This document shows, one piece after another, positions 18,405-27,643 of a stretch of 64,000 nt of DNA; position 1 is the stretch's first letter; each line of letters begins with the position of its first letter. The stretch is from contig NZ_JACHXJ010000002.1 in assembly GCF_014192015.1 (NCBI RefSeq), forward strand, positions 310,001 through 374,000. The letters run 5' to 3'. This DNA comes from Paenibacillus rhizosphaerae (GTDB lineage Bacteria; Bacillota; Bacilli; Paenibacillales; Paenibacillaceae). The position numbers were made by a program, and so were the translations under genes. The notes under the pieces were generated by a model. It was not told where the DNA came from and searched no databases. It was given only the letters and a program-made list of their open reading frames with translations.

Positions 18405-18850
18405 TGAGCGTGATGAACAAGTTTATGTCTTTTTTGGGATTACAAGAGCAGGAGGAAGTCGTAGAACGGGAGCAGCTGCCGGTGGAGGATGAAGAAGTTG
18501 AAACCCCGAGCATTGAGACACGTAGAAATACTAGAACCAATAATGTGGTCAGCATTCACTCCCAGAAAAATGTAAAGGTCATTTTGCATGAGCCGCATTC
18601 GTATGACGAAGCACAGGCCATTGCCGACCATCTGCGCGCGCACCGCACGGTGGTTGTCAATCTGCAGCGGGTCCGTTCGGACCAGGCGCTCCGCATTATC
18701 GATTTTCTCAGTGGGACGGTTTATGCCCTGAACGGCGGTATTTCCAAGATCGGCCATAACATCTTTTTGTGCACACCGGATACGGTCGAGATTCAGGGTG
18801 CCATTTCGGAATTATTATCCGAGGAACATGATTACAACAGAATGAGGTGA
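18401..18850 (+). CDS. sepF: Cell division protein SepF
   Basis: FtsZ-binding membrane anchor that bundles protofilaments at the septum. Up to 149 residues: an N-terminal amphipathic helix (MNKFMSFLGL), an acidic linker (residues ~15-45) and the SepF core from VKVILHEPHSYDEAQ to the C-terminus, including GGISKIGHNIFLCTP. ATG at 18401 or 18404 behind AGGAAGGGGA; the third ATG (18413) is also possible. Follows ylmE by overlap. Confidence 0.95.
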   Translation: MMSVMNKFMSFLGLQEQEEVVEREQLPVEDEEVETPSIETRRNTRTNNVVSIHSQKNVKVILHEPHSYDEAQAIADHLRAHRTVVVNLQRVRSDQALRIIDFLSGTVYALNGGISKIGHNIFLCTPDTVEIQGAISELLSEEHDYNRMR

Positions 18851-18857
18851 GCCAAGT

Positions 18858-19130
18858 TTGGCCCAAAACATTGATACGATTTTAACGCTGCTCTTTAACA
18901 TCTACTTCTACATGATCATCATCTATGTTCTCATGTCATGGCTTCCGAACATTCGCGAGAGCTTTATCGGTGAGCTGCTCGGCAAGCTCGTGGAGCCATA
19001 CCTGTCCCCTTTCCGCAAAATTATTCCGCCGATCTTCGGCATGCTGGATATTTCCCCGATCGTCGCTCTGTTCGTGCTCCAGTTCGCTATGCAGGGATTG
19101 CGGTTCATTATTTTTTCTCTATTCTTTTAG
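18858..19130 (+). CDS. ylmG: YggT-family membrane protein YlmG
   Basis: Small membrane protein of the YggT family, associated with division and membrane distribution; function is not settled. 90 residues with two hydrophobic helices (about 8-28 and 65-88). The linker contains the family stretch WLPNIRES and PYLSPFRKIIPP. TTG at 18858, seven bases after AGGTGA. ylmH begins within ten bases of the stop. Confidence 0.92.
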   Translation: MAQNIDTILTLLFNIYFYMIIIYVLMSWLPNIRESFIGELLGKLVEPYLSPFRKIIPPIFGMLDISPIVALFVLQFAMQGLRFIIFSLFF

Positions 19131-19139
19131 GTGACTGAG

Positions 19140-19922
19140 ATGAAAATAGACATTTATGATCACTTTCACCCGGATGAACGCGAGTTTGTGGATCGGGCAT
19201 GGGAATGGGTCGTTCACGCCGGGGAATATCACGAAGTCAAGCTGACCGATTTTTTGGACCCGCGGCAGGCATTTATATTGCAGTCGCTGGTGAACCGACA
19301 CCCCGACGTTCAGGTGCGCCTGGACGGAGGTTATGAAGGAGCAGAGCGCTGCCGGGCGCTGGTGGCTCCAGATTACCGGGATTTAAGCGAAGAGGACATG
19401 GGACTTAAGGTGCTTAGCATCTACTCTGGTGATCAGAAATTTTTGTCGCTGGAGCATGGCGATTACATGGGCTCCATTCTGGGACTCGGCGTAAAACGAA
19501 GCAAAATCGGGGATATCCATGTGCTTGAGGATGGATGCCACACCGTGGTTTGCGAAGAGATCGGTACGTTTCTCGACATGAACTTAACACAGGTGCACCG
19601 GATTCACGTGCTGCGCGAAATTTTGCCGATCGAACAACTGCGGACAAGCCAGGTTGAGCTGGAGCTGCAGGATATTACGGTCGCTTCTTTGCGTTTAGAT
19701 GGAATTGCTTCCGATGCCTACCGCATCAGCCGCACCAAGGTGGTGCTTCCCATTCGTGCCGGCCGCTGCCGCGTCAACTGGAAAGTCGTCGATGATCCAT
19801 CCTTTCTGCTGAAAGAAGGGGACCTCGTCTCGATGCAGGGGTTCGGGCGGTTTAAAGTGATCGAGGCGGGTGGTATGACGAAAAAAGGACGCCAGCGCGT
19901 AAAAATAGGGAAATTTGTGTAG
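19140..19922 (+). CDS. ylmH: S4-domain RNA-binding protein YlmH
   Basis: 260 residues: an N-terminal domain of unknown detail and a C-terminal S4 RNA-binding domain (LRLDGIASDAYRISRTKVV to RQRVKIGKFV). YlmH belongs to the S4 group that includes the ribosome-quality-control factor RqcP, so a ribosome-linked role is plausible but inferred. ATG 19140 lies 5 bases after AGGTGA; a GTG at 19131 directly follows the ylmG stop and is less likely. Confidence 0.92.
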   Translation: MKIDIYDHFHPDEREFVDRAWEWVVHAGEYHEVKLTDFLDPRQAFILQSLVNRHPDVQVRLDGGYEGAERCRALVAPDYRDLSEEDMGLKVLSIYSGDQKFLSLEHGDYMGSILGLGVKRSKIGDIHVLEDGCHTVVCEEIGTFLDMNLTQVHRIHVLREILPIEQLRTSQVELELQDITVASLRLDGIASDAYRISRTKVVLPIRAGRCRVNWKVVDDPSFLLKEGDLVSMQGFGRFKVIEAGGMTKKGRQRVKIGKFV

Positions 19923-20070
19923 ACCTACAGCAGGAATTGTCTCTTTGCTGTCGAAATGAATTATCCAAGAATATTAAAGATATCGTAACTTTTGACCGAT
20001 ACATTTGGGTGAGGCCCATCAGGACCTCTCGTCGACAGGGGAACCTGAACATTTTAGGAGGTGCGCATCA

Positions 20071-20568
20071 ATGCCATTAACACCATTGGATATACATAAC
20101 AAGGAGTTTGCCCGCCGAATCCGGGGTTATGATGAAGATGAAGTGAACGAGTTTCTCGACCAAGTCATTAAGGATTATGAGAGCGTGATCCGCGAGAACA
20201 AGGAGCTTCAGGGTCAGCTGGCCTCATTGCAGGAAAGACTTGATCATTTCGTGAATATCGAGGAGACGCTGTCCAAGACCATCATCGTTGCACAGGAAGC
20301 CGCGGATGAAGTGAAGAACAACGCGAAGAAGGAAGCGCAGCTCATCATCAAGGAGTCGGAGAAGAATGCTGACCGCATCATTAACGAATCCTTGTCCAAG
20401 GCCCGCAAGATCGCGATGGAAGTCGAAGAGCTGAAGAAGCAAGCCTCGATCTACCGTACCCGTTTCCGGACGCTGGTGGAAGCCCAGCTCGAGCTGCTCA
20501 GCCAGGATGGATGGGAAGCGCTGGAAACCCGGGAGAGGGAGACGCGCGAAGCGAACGAAGTATACTAG
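20071..20568 (+). CDS. divIVA: Septum/pole-organising protein DivIVA
   Basis: Coiled-coil protein that binds negatively curved membrane and recruits Min and sporulation partners. 165 residues from the ATG at 20071 behind TAGGAGGTG. The conserved N-terminal lipid-binding part is MPLTPLDIHNKEFARRIRGY. Long heptad regions run from about 30 to 145. The gap 19923-20070 separates it from ylmH and carries one Spo0A-like TGTCGAA (19949), which may be chance. A sigma-A promoter and T-box leader follow. Confidence 0.97.
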   Translation: MPLTPLDIHNKEFARRIRGYDEDEVNEFLDQVIKDYESVIRENKELQGQLASLQERLDHFVNIEETLSKTIIVAQEAADEVKNNAKKEAQLIIKESEKNADRIINESLSKARKIAMEVEELKKQASIYRTRFRTLVEAQLELLSQDGWEALETRERETREANEVY

Positions 20569-20580
20569 GCTTCTGCTTGG

Positions 20581-20609
20581 TTGACTTTTGCGGAAAAAAG
20601 GAATATAAA
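20581..20609 (+). promoter_or_regulatory. Sigma-A promoter of the ileS T-box transcript
   Basis: TTGACT (20581-20586), a 17-base spacer and TATAAA (20604-20609) directly upstream of the T-box leader. Confidence 0.85.
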
Positions 20610-20615
20610 TATATT

Positions 20616-20984
20616 CATATCGGTTTTTTTGCAAGTGATTGGGTTAAACTTGAAACGAAATATGAATTCGATGACGGGATAAGTAAGCTTGGGATTTGTT
20701 CCCCAGAGAGTTGGCGTATGCTGAAAGCCAATGTTCAGACCGAAGCCGAAGATCCTCCCTGAGAAGTGAAGCTGAAACGCTAGTTTGCGTGCGTAAGCTG
20801 AACCGGGCCGCCGAACGTTATATCGGCTCCATGCCAGATGCTTGGCATGGACTGAGGAGTCATTCTTTGATCAATGTGCTTGCACCTTGCGGTTCAAGGA
20901 CGATTGTTGAAAGAATGGAATTAGGGTGGTCACGCGAGCAGAAGCCTCGTCCCTTTGGGGATGAGGCTTATTTTTGTTTTGTTT
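20616..20984 (+). promoter_or_regulatory. T-box riboswitch with terminator, isoleucine specific
   Basis: Stem I begins near GACGGGATAAGTAA (20672-20685). The candidate specifier codon is AUC (20752-20754), next to CTCCCT which closes stem I. The T-box core is AGGGTGGTCACGCG (about 20924-20937); the UGGU bulge fits an A73 discriminator, as in tRNA-Ile. A 12-base terminator stem (20942-20953 with 20958-20969) and a T-rich tract follow. Uncharged tRNA-Ile should favour read-through to ileS. Confidence 0.92.
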
Positions 20985-21002
20985 CGGATCGGATCGGATC
21001 GG

Positions 21003-21489
21003 ATCCCCCTAAATCCCCCTTATCCTAAGGGGGACCCCAGAGGGTTCTACCCTCTGGACACCCGAAAGTTTCCGAGGACGGAGCTGGTTTGGAGTTTTAG
21101 AGCGATGTTCGTCGAGGTGCCCGGTTCTTCTCCGGCTGCCCCCTCGGGGGGACCGCCTACGGAACCTCTCATGCGAGATGGGTCTTACGCGGCTTCGCAC
21201 CGCTCGACCTGTGGCACATGCGCAGGCTGTGTGCCGGATTTGTGAGGACCATTTGGCGATGGGGAACATGCGGGTTGGGAATGATGGGGAAGCTTCTTAA
21301 TTAGTAACAAGGTAACACCAACGTCAAGCGTGCCCCTCTTCACTTTTGCGGGGCAAAGGAAGACGGGCGGCAAGCGGGAACATGCTCGTATCGGGAAAGT
21401 CCGCACCAAATGATGCGCCACGGAGATTTCCGGGTGTCCAGAGGGCGGCGCCCTCGGGGTCCCTCTTACGAAGAGGGATTTAGGGAGAT
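21003..21489. repeat. 487-bp non-coding element with long terminal inverted repeats in the ileS leader
   Basis: The outer ~75 bases (21003-21080 and about 21415-21489) are imperfect inverted repeats of each other, about 80% alike by eye. Each arm folds into two small hairpins whose pairing survives base changes: CCCCCTTA/TAAGGGGG on the left, TCCCTCTT/AAGAGGGA on the right. (CGGAT)x4 lies just outside at 20985-21004. No transposase or convincing gene is inside, and no clear target duplication was found. It looks like a MITE or palindromic intergenic element. Confidence 0.75.
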
Positions 21490-21527
21490 GGGAAATCTTT
21501 TATAAGATTACGAAAGGTTGGATAATC

Positions 21528-24500
21528 ATGCATAAGGTCGATGTCAAAGAAAAAGCGCGCACGAGAGATCAGCGCATCCTGAAAAAATGGAATGAAGAAG
21601 GGACCTTCAAAAAATCTATCGAAAACCGTTCGGGCAAGCCGAACTTCGTATTCTTCGAAGGCCCGCCGACGGCCAACGGGGCTCCGCATATCGGGCACGT
21701 ACTGGGACGCGTTATCAAGGATTTTGTGCCGCGTTACAAAACGATGAAGGGCTACCGCGTCGTGCGCAAAGCCGGCTGGGACACTCACGGTCTGCCGGTG
21801 GAGCTCGGCGTGGAGAAGCAGCTCGGGATCTCCGGTAAGCAGGATATCGAGAAATACGGCATAGAAGAGTTTGTGAAGAAATGTAAGGACAGCGTGTTTG
21901 AGTACGAGAAGCAGTGGAGAGAGCTGACCGAAGCGATCGGGTACTGGACGGATCTCGACCATCCGTACATCACGCTGGAGAACAATTACATCGAAAGCGT
22001 GTGGAACATCCTGTCCACGATTCACGGCAAAGGGCTGCTGTACCGCGGACACCGCGTCAGCCCGTACTGCCCTTGCTGCCAAACGACGCTCAGCTCCCAT
22101 GAAGTGGCGCAGGGCTACGAAGACGTCAAGGATTTGAGCGCCACCGCCAAATTCAAGCTGCATGACAGCGGCGATTATGTGCTGGCCTGGACAACCACGC
22201 CTTGGACGCTGCCGTCTCACGTGGCGCTGGCCATGAATCCGGATATGGAATACGCCCGAGTCCAGCAGGAAGATGGCGTCTACATCGTCGCCAAAAACCT
22301 GGTTGAAGACGTAATGAAAGGCGACTATACGGTTTTGTCCACGCACAAAGGTTCTGAATTTGTCGGTCAGAGCTACACGCCGCCGTTTACTTATATCAAG
22401 CCGGAAAAAGGCAACATCATCGTCGGCGCATCCTTTGTCACCGATTCGAGCGGTACGGGGATCGTGCATATGGCGCCGGCCCACGGGGAAGACGACTACA
22501 AAACCTGCCGGGAAAACGGCATCAGCTTTGTGAGCGTAGTGAACGCCCAAGGACGTTATACGGATGAGGTTACCGACTTCGCCGGACGTTTCGTGAAAGA
22601 TTGCGATCTGGACATCGTGAAGATGCTGTCTGAAAAAGGAACGTTGTACAGCAAGGAGAAATATGAGCACAGCTATCCGTTCTGCTGGCGCTGTAAGTCT
22701 CCGCTTCTCTATTATGCGATGGAGAGCTGGTTTATCGAAACGACGGCTGTCAAGGATCAGCTGATCGCCAACAACAATGGCGTCACCTGGTATCCGGGCC
22801 ATGTCCGTGAAGGACGCTTCGGCAAGTTCCTGGAAGAGCTGGTGGACTGGAATATCAGCCGTAACCGCTATTGGGGCACGCCGCTGAACGTTTGGGTCTG
22901 CGAATCGTGTAAAGGCGAATTTTCGCCGCACAGTTTTGCGGAGCTGAAGGCGCAGGCGATCGGCGAAATCAGTGACGATCTGGAGCTGCATAAGCCTTAC
23001 GTCGATGAGGTCAAAGTGCGCTGTCCGCACTGCGAAGGTGGGGTGATGGAGCGGACGTCCGAAGTGATCGACGTTTGGTTCGACAGCGGCTCGATGCCGT
23101 TCGCGCAGCACCATTACCCTTTTGAGAACGTGGACACGTTCGAGGAGCAGTTCCCGGCGGACATGATCTGCGAAGGGATCGACCAGACCCGCGGCTGGTT
23201 CTACAGCCTGCTGGCCGTATCGACCCTGTTTAAGGGCGTGGCGCCTTACAAATCGGTCATCGCCACGGGGCATATCCTGGACGAAAACGGCCAGAAAATG
23301 TCCAAATCGAAGGGCAACGTCATCGACCCTTGGGAGATCATCAACGAATACGGCACCGATGCGTTCCGCTGGGCACTCCTGTCGGACAGCGCACCTTGGA
23401 ACAGCAAACGCTTCTCTAAAGGCATCGTCGGTGAAGCCAAATCCAAAGTGATCGACACGCTGGTCAACACGCACGCGTTCCTGACGCTGTATGCGAACAT
23501 CGACGGGTACAACCCGGCCGAGCATCCGTATCAGCCGTCAGAGAATAAACTCGACCGCTGGATCCTGTCCCGTCTGAACAGCCTGATCCTGCTGGTGGAT
23601 AAAGCGCTGGAAAGCAACGATTTCCTCAACTCGGCCAAGGCCATCGAAGGATTCGTCGACGAGCTGAGCAACTGGTACATCCGGCGCTCGCGCGACCGCT
23701 TCTGGGGCAGCGGACTCGGGGAAGACAAACTGGCCGCTTACGGCACGCTGACGCACGTGCTGGTCACGCTGGCCCAATTGATGGCGCCGTATACGCCGCT
23801 GCTGTCGGAGGATATTTACACGAACCTTACCGGCGGGGAAAGCGTTCATCTGACCGATTATCCGGCTGCCGATGAAGCTCTGATCGACAAGGCGCTCGAG
23901 GAAGATATGGAGACCGCCCGCCAGGTCGTTGAGCTCGCCCGCAACGTGCGGAATGAAACGGGGATCAAGACCCGCCAGCCCTTGTCCGAACTGATTGTGT
24001 CGCTGGACCGTGATTTTGATGTGGCCGGATACGAGGAGATCATCAAGGAAGAAATCAACGTGAAGAACATCGTCGTAGAGACGAGCGACAGCGGATTCGT
24101 CGACTTTACGCTCAAGATGAACCTGAAGGTGGCCGGCAAGAAATACGGAAAAAATATCGGGTTCCTGCAGGGCTTCCTGAAAGCGATGAGTCCGGAGGAT
24201 ACGCGGAACGTCGTCAATACCGGCAGCCTGAACGTCACTTCGCCGGATGGAGAGGAGCTGCAGATTACGGCTGACGAGCTGCTTGTCGAGAAGCAGGCCA
24301 AGGCCGGTTTTGCATCGGCTTCGGGATATGGCATCACCGTTGCGCTCAATACAGAAATCACGCCTGAACTGGAACAGGAAGGCTGGGTCCGTGAAGTGGT
24401 GCGTGCCGTTCAGGACTACCGTAAGAAGCTCGACCTGCCGATCGAAAAACGCGTCACCCTGGTCCTTGAAGCGGATGAAGAATTGACGGCAGCGATCCGG

Positions 24501-24620
24501 GCGTTTGAGCATGTGCTCCGGGAAAACGTGCTGGTGAACGAGCTTGCGTTCGGCCAAGAAGCCGAAATGGAGCGCGTTGACCTTGCCGGCAAAACGCTGG
24601 GTATCCGCATCGCCGGATAA
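21528..24620 (+). CDS. ileS: Isoleucyl-tRNA synthetase, eukaryotic-like (IleS2) type
   Basis: Charges tRNA-Ile in the cytoplasm. 1030 residues. The class I signature is [13 protein letters not shown] (HIGH at 54-57) and KMSKS lies near residue 590. An editing domain ([15 protein letters not shown]) and an anticodon-binding domain are present. The PTANG signature and the lack of a C-terminal zinc finger place it with the IleS2 class, known for mupirocin tolerance, rather than the common bacterial IleS1. Controlled by the T-box leader upstream. Confidence 0.96.
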   Translation: MHKVDVKEKARTRDQRILKKWNEEGTFKKSIENRSGKPNFVFFEGPPTANGAPHIGHVLGRVIKDFVPRYKTMKGYRVVRKAGWDTHGLPVELGVEKQLGISGKQDIEKYGIEEFVKKCKDSVFEYEKQWRELTEAIGYWTDLDHPYITLENNYIESVWNILSTIHGKGLLYRGHRVSPYCPCCQTTLSSHEVAQGYEDVKDLSATAKFKLHDSGDYVLAWTTTPWTLPSHVALAMNPDMEYARVQQEDGVYIVAKNLVEDVMKGDYTVLSTHKGSEFVGQSYTPPFTYIKPEKGNIIVGASFVTDSSGTGIVHMAPAHGEDDYKTCRENGISFVSVVNAQGRYTDEVTDFAGRFVKDCDLDIVKMLSEKGTLYSKEKYEHSYPFCWRCKSPLLYYAMESWFIETTAVKDQLIANNNGVTWYPGHVREGRFGKFLEELVDWNISRNRYWGTPLNVWVCESCKGEFSPHSFAELKAQAIGEISDDLELHKPYVDEVKVRCPHCEGGVMERTSEVIDVWFDSGSMPFAQHHYPFENVDTFEEQFPADMICEGIDQTRGWFYSLLAVSTLFKGVAPYKSVIATGHILDENGQKMSKSKGNVIDPWEIINEYGTDAFRWALLSDSAPWNSKRFSKGIVGEAKSKVIDTLVNTHAFLTLYANIDGYNPAEHPYQPSENKLDRWILSRLNSLILLVDKALESNDFLNSAKAIEGFVDELSNWYIRRSRDRFWGSGLGEDKLAAYGTLTHVLVTLAQLMAPYTPLLSEDIYTNLTGGESVHLTDYPAADEALIDKALEEDMETARQVVELARNVRNETGIKTRQPLSELIVSLDRDFDVAGYEEIIKEEINVKNIVVETSDSGFVDFTLKMNLKVAGKKYGKNIGFLQGFLKAMSPEDTRNVVNTGSLNVTSPDGEELQITADELLVEKQAKAGFASASGYGITVALNTEITPELEQEGWVREVVRAVQDYRKKLDLPIEKRVTLVLEADEELTAAIRAFEHVLRENVLVNELAFGQEAEMERVDLAGKTLGIRIAG

Positions 24621-24682
24621 CCTGCCTTTTCACCGCCATTGAATGGCAATCGCCGCTTTGGCGCATAATAGCACAACAAACG

Positions 24683-24750
24683 AACAAACGAGCCTTCTGG
24701 CCCGTGTGGAAAATGGATACCATTTTCGCGCCGGCTTTGGCTCGTTTGTT
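24683..24750. repeat. Nested inverted repeat between ileS and the DUF5665 gene
   Basis: A perfect outer stem AACAAACGAGCC (24683-24694 with 24739-24750) encloses a second perfect hairpin, GAAAATGG-ATA-CCATTTTC (24709-24727). No T-tract follows, so it is not a classic terminator. Confidence 0.6.
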
Positions 24751-24798
24751 GTTCATCGGAACGTGGATACCGCGCTGATCCGAGAGGAGACTGCAGAG

Positions 24799-25128
24799 AT
24801 GGCGAATAAGAAGAGCATCATTCCCGAATCGGAAGAAGAGAAGCTGAACGGCGTTTACCGGTTAACGGTGCAGATAGCCGAGCAATTGGAACGGGCCCGG
24901 ATCGCTGAATATACACAGCTTCTGCACCGGCCATTCCGGTTAATACTGTTGAACCTGCTGTCCGGTGCGGCGCGCGGCGTCGGGATTGCCATCGGGTTCA
25001 CCTTTTTTGCCGCGACGATCATTTATGTGCTGCAGGTGCTGGGGGCGCTCAATCTTCCGATTATCGGGGATTATATTGCCGACATCGTCCGGATTGTCCA
25101 GCGCCAGCTGGAGCTGAATACGTATTAA
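24799..25128 (+). CDS. DUF5665-type membrane protein
   Basis: 109 residues. An N-terminal hydrophilic helix (residues ~8-45) is followed by two hydrophobic segments (LILLNLLSGAARGVGIAIGF and TIIYVLQVLGALNLPII), then a short amphipathic end. Assigned to the DUF5665 group by resemblance; function unknown. ATG at 24799 follows GAGAGGAG at about 11 bases. The stop codon overlaps that of convergent yteA in a shared TTAA. Confidence 0.75.
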   Translation: MANKKSIIPESEEEKLNGVYRLTVQIAEQLERARIAEYTQLLHRPFRLILLNLLSGAARGVGIAIGFTFFAATIIYVLQVLGALNLPIIGDYIADIVRIVQRQLELNTY

Positions 25129-25862
25129 ATGAATCCCTCGTCCTCTTCACCAAGCTGGTCCATGCTGACGCCTTCGCCCTGGTCTATATACATCCGGTAT
25201 TCCTGGTTGCGGACAAACTCGATCTGATTTCCGTAAATATCGGTAGCGACAAAAGCCTCGTAGGGCTCTACGCAACCTTCAAGCTCGTCTAATGCTTCGA
25301 TTTCAATCTCGTTGTAGCTGTGAACCTCCCGGCCTTCGGCATAGGCCGGGTAGTTGGAGGTACCGAAATTTTCAACGATCTGCCACGCGTCTTCGCCGTC
25401 GAAACCGTTCTGGTCATCGCGTTCGTCCAAGCTCGTCCGGCCGAAGGGAGGCATTAAAAATTCCTCTTCGACAGGTCGGTAATTCTCTACATGCACCTTA
25501 GGCGAATGCTCTTTGCAAAAAGCCGTCGTCGGAACGGCTTCCAGCCGCTCGTACGGGATCGGCTTTCCACATTCTTCGCAGAGACCGTAGGTCCCTTGTT
25601 TGAATCGATCGAGCGCCATTTCGATGAGGTCCATGTGGTGATCGTCATGGTCTTGAAGGGTTAAATCGACTTCCCTGGCGTAGAGCTCAGTGGCGACATC
25701 GGCGGGATGGTTGTCGATGTTCGACAGCTCGCCAGTCATGTCGCGCATGGAGTCTTCCAGGCCGTAATGTTTGTTGCTGTCATCCTTACGGCGGAGGAAT
25801 TCCCGCTGTTCCTCGAGCATGTTGTGCAAATGATCCAGCTGTGATTGTGTGAGATGCTGCAT
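25125..25862 (-). CDS. yteA: YteA-family DksA/TraR zinc-finger protein
   Basis: 245 residues. An N-terminal coiled region is followed by the DksA/TraR C4-type finger YGLCEECGKPIPYERLEAVP..FCKEH (Cys near 98, 101 and 117). The C-terminal half is acidic and specific to YteA proteins. DksA-like proteins bind the RNA polymerase secondary channel; whether YteA does so is unknown. Start ATG 25862 behind AAAGGGG; a TTG two codons upstream is less likely. Convergent with the DUF5665 gene. Confidence 0.88.
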   Translation of the reverse strand: MQHLTQSQLDHLHNMLEEQREFLRRKDDSNKHYGLEDSMRDMTGELSNIDNHPADVATELYAREVDLTLQDHDDHHMDLIEMALDRFKQGTYGLCEECGKPIPYERLEAVPTTAFCKEHSPKVHVENYRPVEEEFLMPPFGRTSLDERDDQNGFDGEDAWQIVENFGTSNYPAYAEGREVHSYNEIEIEALDELEGCVEPYEAFVATDIYGNQIEFVRNQEYRMYIDQGEGVSMDQLGEEDEGFI

Positions 25863-26002
25863 GATCAAGCCCCTTTCCGCTTCGCATCAACTAAACGATA
25901 AAGACGGTTTCTTTTCATATCTAGAATGTGCGGATTAAGCCTGTTTTACAGAAGGAAATTGTTTTCGCTATTCCCCGTTTATGGACGGTTTCCGGCGCCC
26001 TA

Positions 26003-26011
26003 TGCTACAAT
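26003..26011 (+). promoter_or_regulatory. Extended -10 promoter element upstream of lspA
   Basis: TGCTACAAT (26003-26011) is an extended -10. The -35 region is weak. It lies 77 bases before the lspA start. Confidence 0.4.
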
Positions 26012-26088
26012 AAACAAGTCTTTACATGACGTGAAAGGCTGTACGCGGGCCGCGCGGACAGGCCTAATGAATGAGAACGGAGTGACAA

Positions 26089-26592
26089 ATGGCTGTGGTG
26101 TACTACTTAATCGCTTTAATCGTGTTTTTGGTGGATCAGGGCACCAAGTATTTAATTGCCAGCAGATTGGAGTTAAGAGAGGAAATTCCGGTGATTGGCA
26201 ACTTTTTTCTGATTACCTCCCACCGGAACACGGGTGCAGCCTTCGGTATTCTTCCCAACCAGCGCTGGTTTTTTATCGTCATTACCATCATCGTGGTGGT
26301 AGCGATTATCTGGTATATGAACCGGGTGAGAAAATCGTCTTCGCGCAAACTGCTTCCGGTAGCGCTGAGCCTCGTCCTCGGAGGGGCGATCGGCAACTTT
26401 CTCGACCGGGCGCTGAACGGCGAAGTGGTGGACTTTTTACAATTCAATTTCGGCAGCTATACGTTTCCGATTTTTAATGTGGCCGACTCCTGCATCGTGA
26501 TCGGGGTGGCACTCATTATACTGGATTCGCTGATGGACATGAACCGAACCGAATCGAACAACAAGAGCAATGAAGGGAATGAACCGGTTTGA
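26089..26592 (+). CDS. lspA: Lipoprotein signal peptidase (signal peptidase II)
   Basis: Membrane aspartic protease that removes the signal peptide of diacylglyceryl-modified prolipoproteins. 167 residues with four transmembrane helices. Catalytic motifs: GNFLDRALNGEVVDF near residue 103 and FNVADSCIVIG near 126, each with one catalytic Asp. NTGAAFG near residue 46 is also conserved. ATG behind GGAGTGA. Overlaps rluD by 4 bases, an arrangement also seen in Bacillus (lspA-rluD). Confidence 0.97.
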   Translation: MAVVYYLIALIVFLVDQGTKYLIASRLELREEIPVIGNFFLITSHRNTGAAFGILPNQRWFFIVITIIVVVAIIWYMNRVRKSSSRKLLPVALSLVLGGAIGNFLDRALNGEVVDFLQFNFGSYTFPIFNVADSCIVIGVALIILDSLMDMNRTESNNKSNEGNEPV

Positions 26593-27548
26593 TCGAAGAA
26601 CAAACATCCGGAGCGGGGGAATACCCGGAGAGTGCGGATATCAGGGAGTGGGTCGTTGACCCTGTCCATGCCAAAGAACGCATCGATAAATATATTACGG
26701 AATCCTGGGAAGAAGACATTTCCCGGTCTCAGGTCCAGCTCTGGATCAGCGCAGGCCATGTGCTGGTAAACGGTCAGCCGGTCAAAGCCAACTATAAACT
26801 GTCGGCAGGTGACCGCCTGGAAGTGACCGTTCCGGAGCCGGCCGTCGTCGAAATCGTTCCGGAGGATATTCCTCTAAATGTTGCTTTTGAGGACAAGGAT
26901 GTCATCGTGGTCAACAAGCCGCGGGGGATGGTCGTTCATCCTGCGCCTGGGCATGCCTCGGGTACCCTGGTGAATGCGCTGATGTACCACTGCAAGGATT
27001 TGTCCGGCATTAACGGGGAGCTGCGTCCAGGCATCGTTCACCGGATCGATAAGGACACTTCCGGCTTGATCATGGCTGCCAAGAACGATATGGCCCACGC
27101 CTCTTTGGCTGCTCAACTGAAAGACCACAGCGTGACCCGGCACTATTATGCCCTTGTCCACGGCAATGTCAGCCATGATCAGGGGACGATAGACGCGCCC
27201 ATCGGTCGCGATTCGGTCGACCGTAAAATGTACACCGTGACGGAGAAGAACAGCAAGCACGCCGTCACTCATTTTACGGTTAAGGAGCGCTTTGGCGATT
27301 ACACCCTGCTGGAGCTTCAGCTTGAAACCGGGCGGACTCACCAGATCCGGGTGCACATGAAGTTTATCGGTCATCCGCTGGTCGGGGATCCGATGTACGG
27401 GCGGAGCAAAGGCATCAAAATGAACGGACAAGCGCTGCACGCCGGCGTGCTTGGGTTCATCCATCCGGCAAGCGGCGAATATTTGGAGTTCTCAGCGCCG
27501 ATTCCAGACGATATGGAGGATCTGCTGACGTCCCTGCGCAGCCGTTGA
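26589..27548 (+). CDS. rluD: 23S rRNA pseudouridine synthase, RluD family
   Basis: Converts uridines to pseudouridine in 23S rRNA. 319 residues: an N-terminal S4 domain (RIDKYITESWEEDISRSQVQ), then the catalytic domain with GIVHRIDKDTSGLIM near residue 145, where the Asp is catalytic, and GRTHQIRVHMKFIGHPLVGDP near 245. TTG start overlapping the lspA stop. Corresponds to YlyB of B. subtilis by position. Confidence 0.95.
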   Translation: MIEEQTSGAGEYPESADIREWVVDPVHAKERIDKYITESWEEDISRSQVQLWISAGHVLVNGQPVKANYKLSAGDRLEVTVPEPAVVEIVPEDIPLNVAFEDKDVIVVNKPRGMVVHPAPGHASGTLVNALMYHCKDLSGINGELRPGIVHRIDKDTSGLIMAAKNDMAHASLAAQLKDHSVTRHYYALVHGNVSHDQGTIDAPIGRDSVDRKMYTVTEKNSKHAVTHFTVKERFGDYTLLELQLETGRTHQIRVHMKFIGHPLVGDPMYGRSKGIKMNGQALHAGVLGFIHPASGEYLEFSAPIPDDMEDLLTSLRSR

Positions 27549-27643
27549 AAGTACAAATCATACGATAATTAGTCCATGGCATTCCGCCATGGATTCCTTC
27601 ATATTTAGGGGTGTAGAAATTGATGTAGGAGATGAAAGAATAC

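Noticed and set aside
19949..19955. TGTCGAA (Spo0A box) upstream of divIVA, with others at 40428 and 57865
   Set aside because: A 7-mer is expected several times by chance in 64 kb on two strands, and no paired box or promoter geometry supports these sites.
20696..21028. Open frame through the T-box leader
   Set aside because: The sequence is explained by stem I, the T-box core and the terminator.
21480..23525. Long open frame on the minus strand across ileS
   Set aside because: It lies fully antisense to a clear IleRS, has no ribosome site, and its Arg/His/Val-rich composition is that of a shadow of a GC-rich coding strand.
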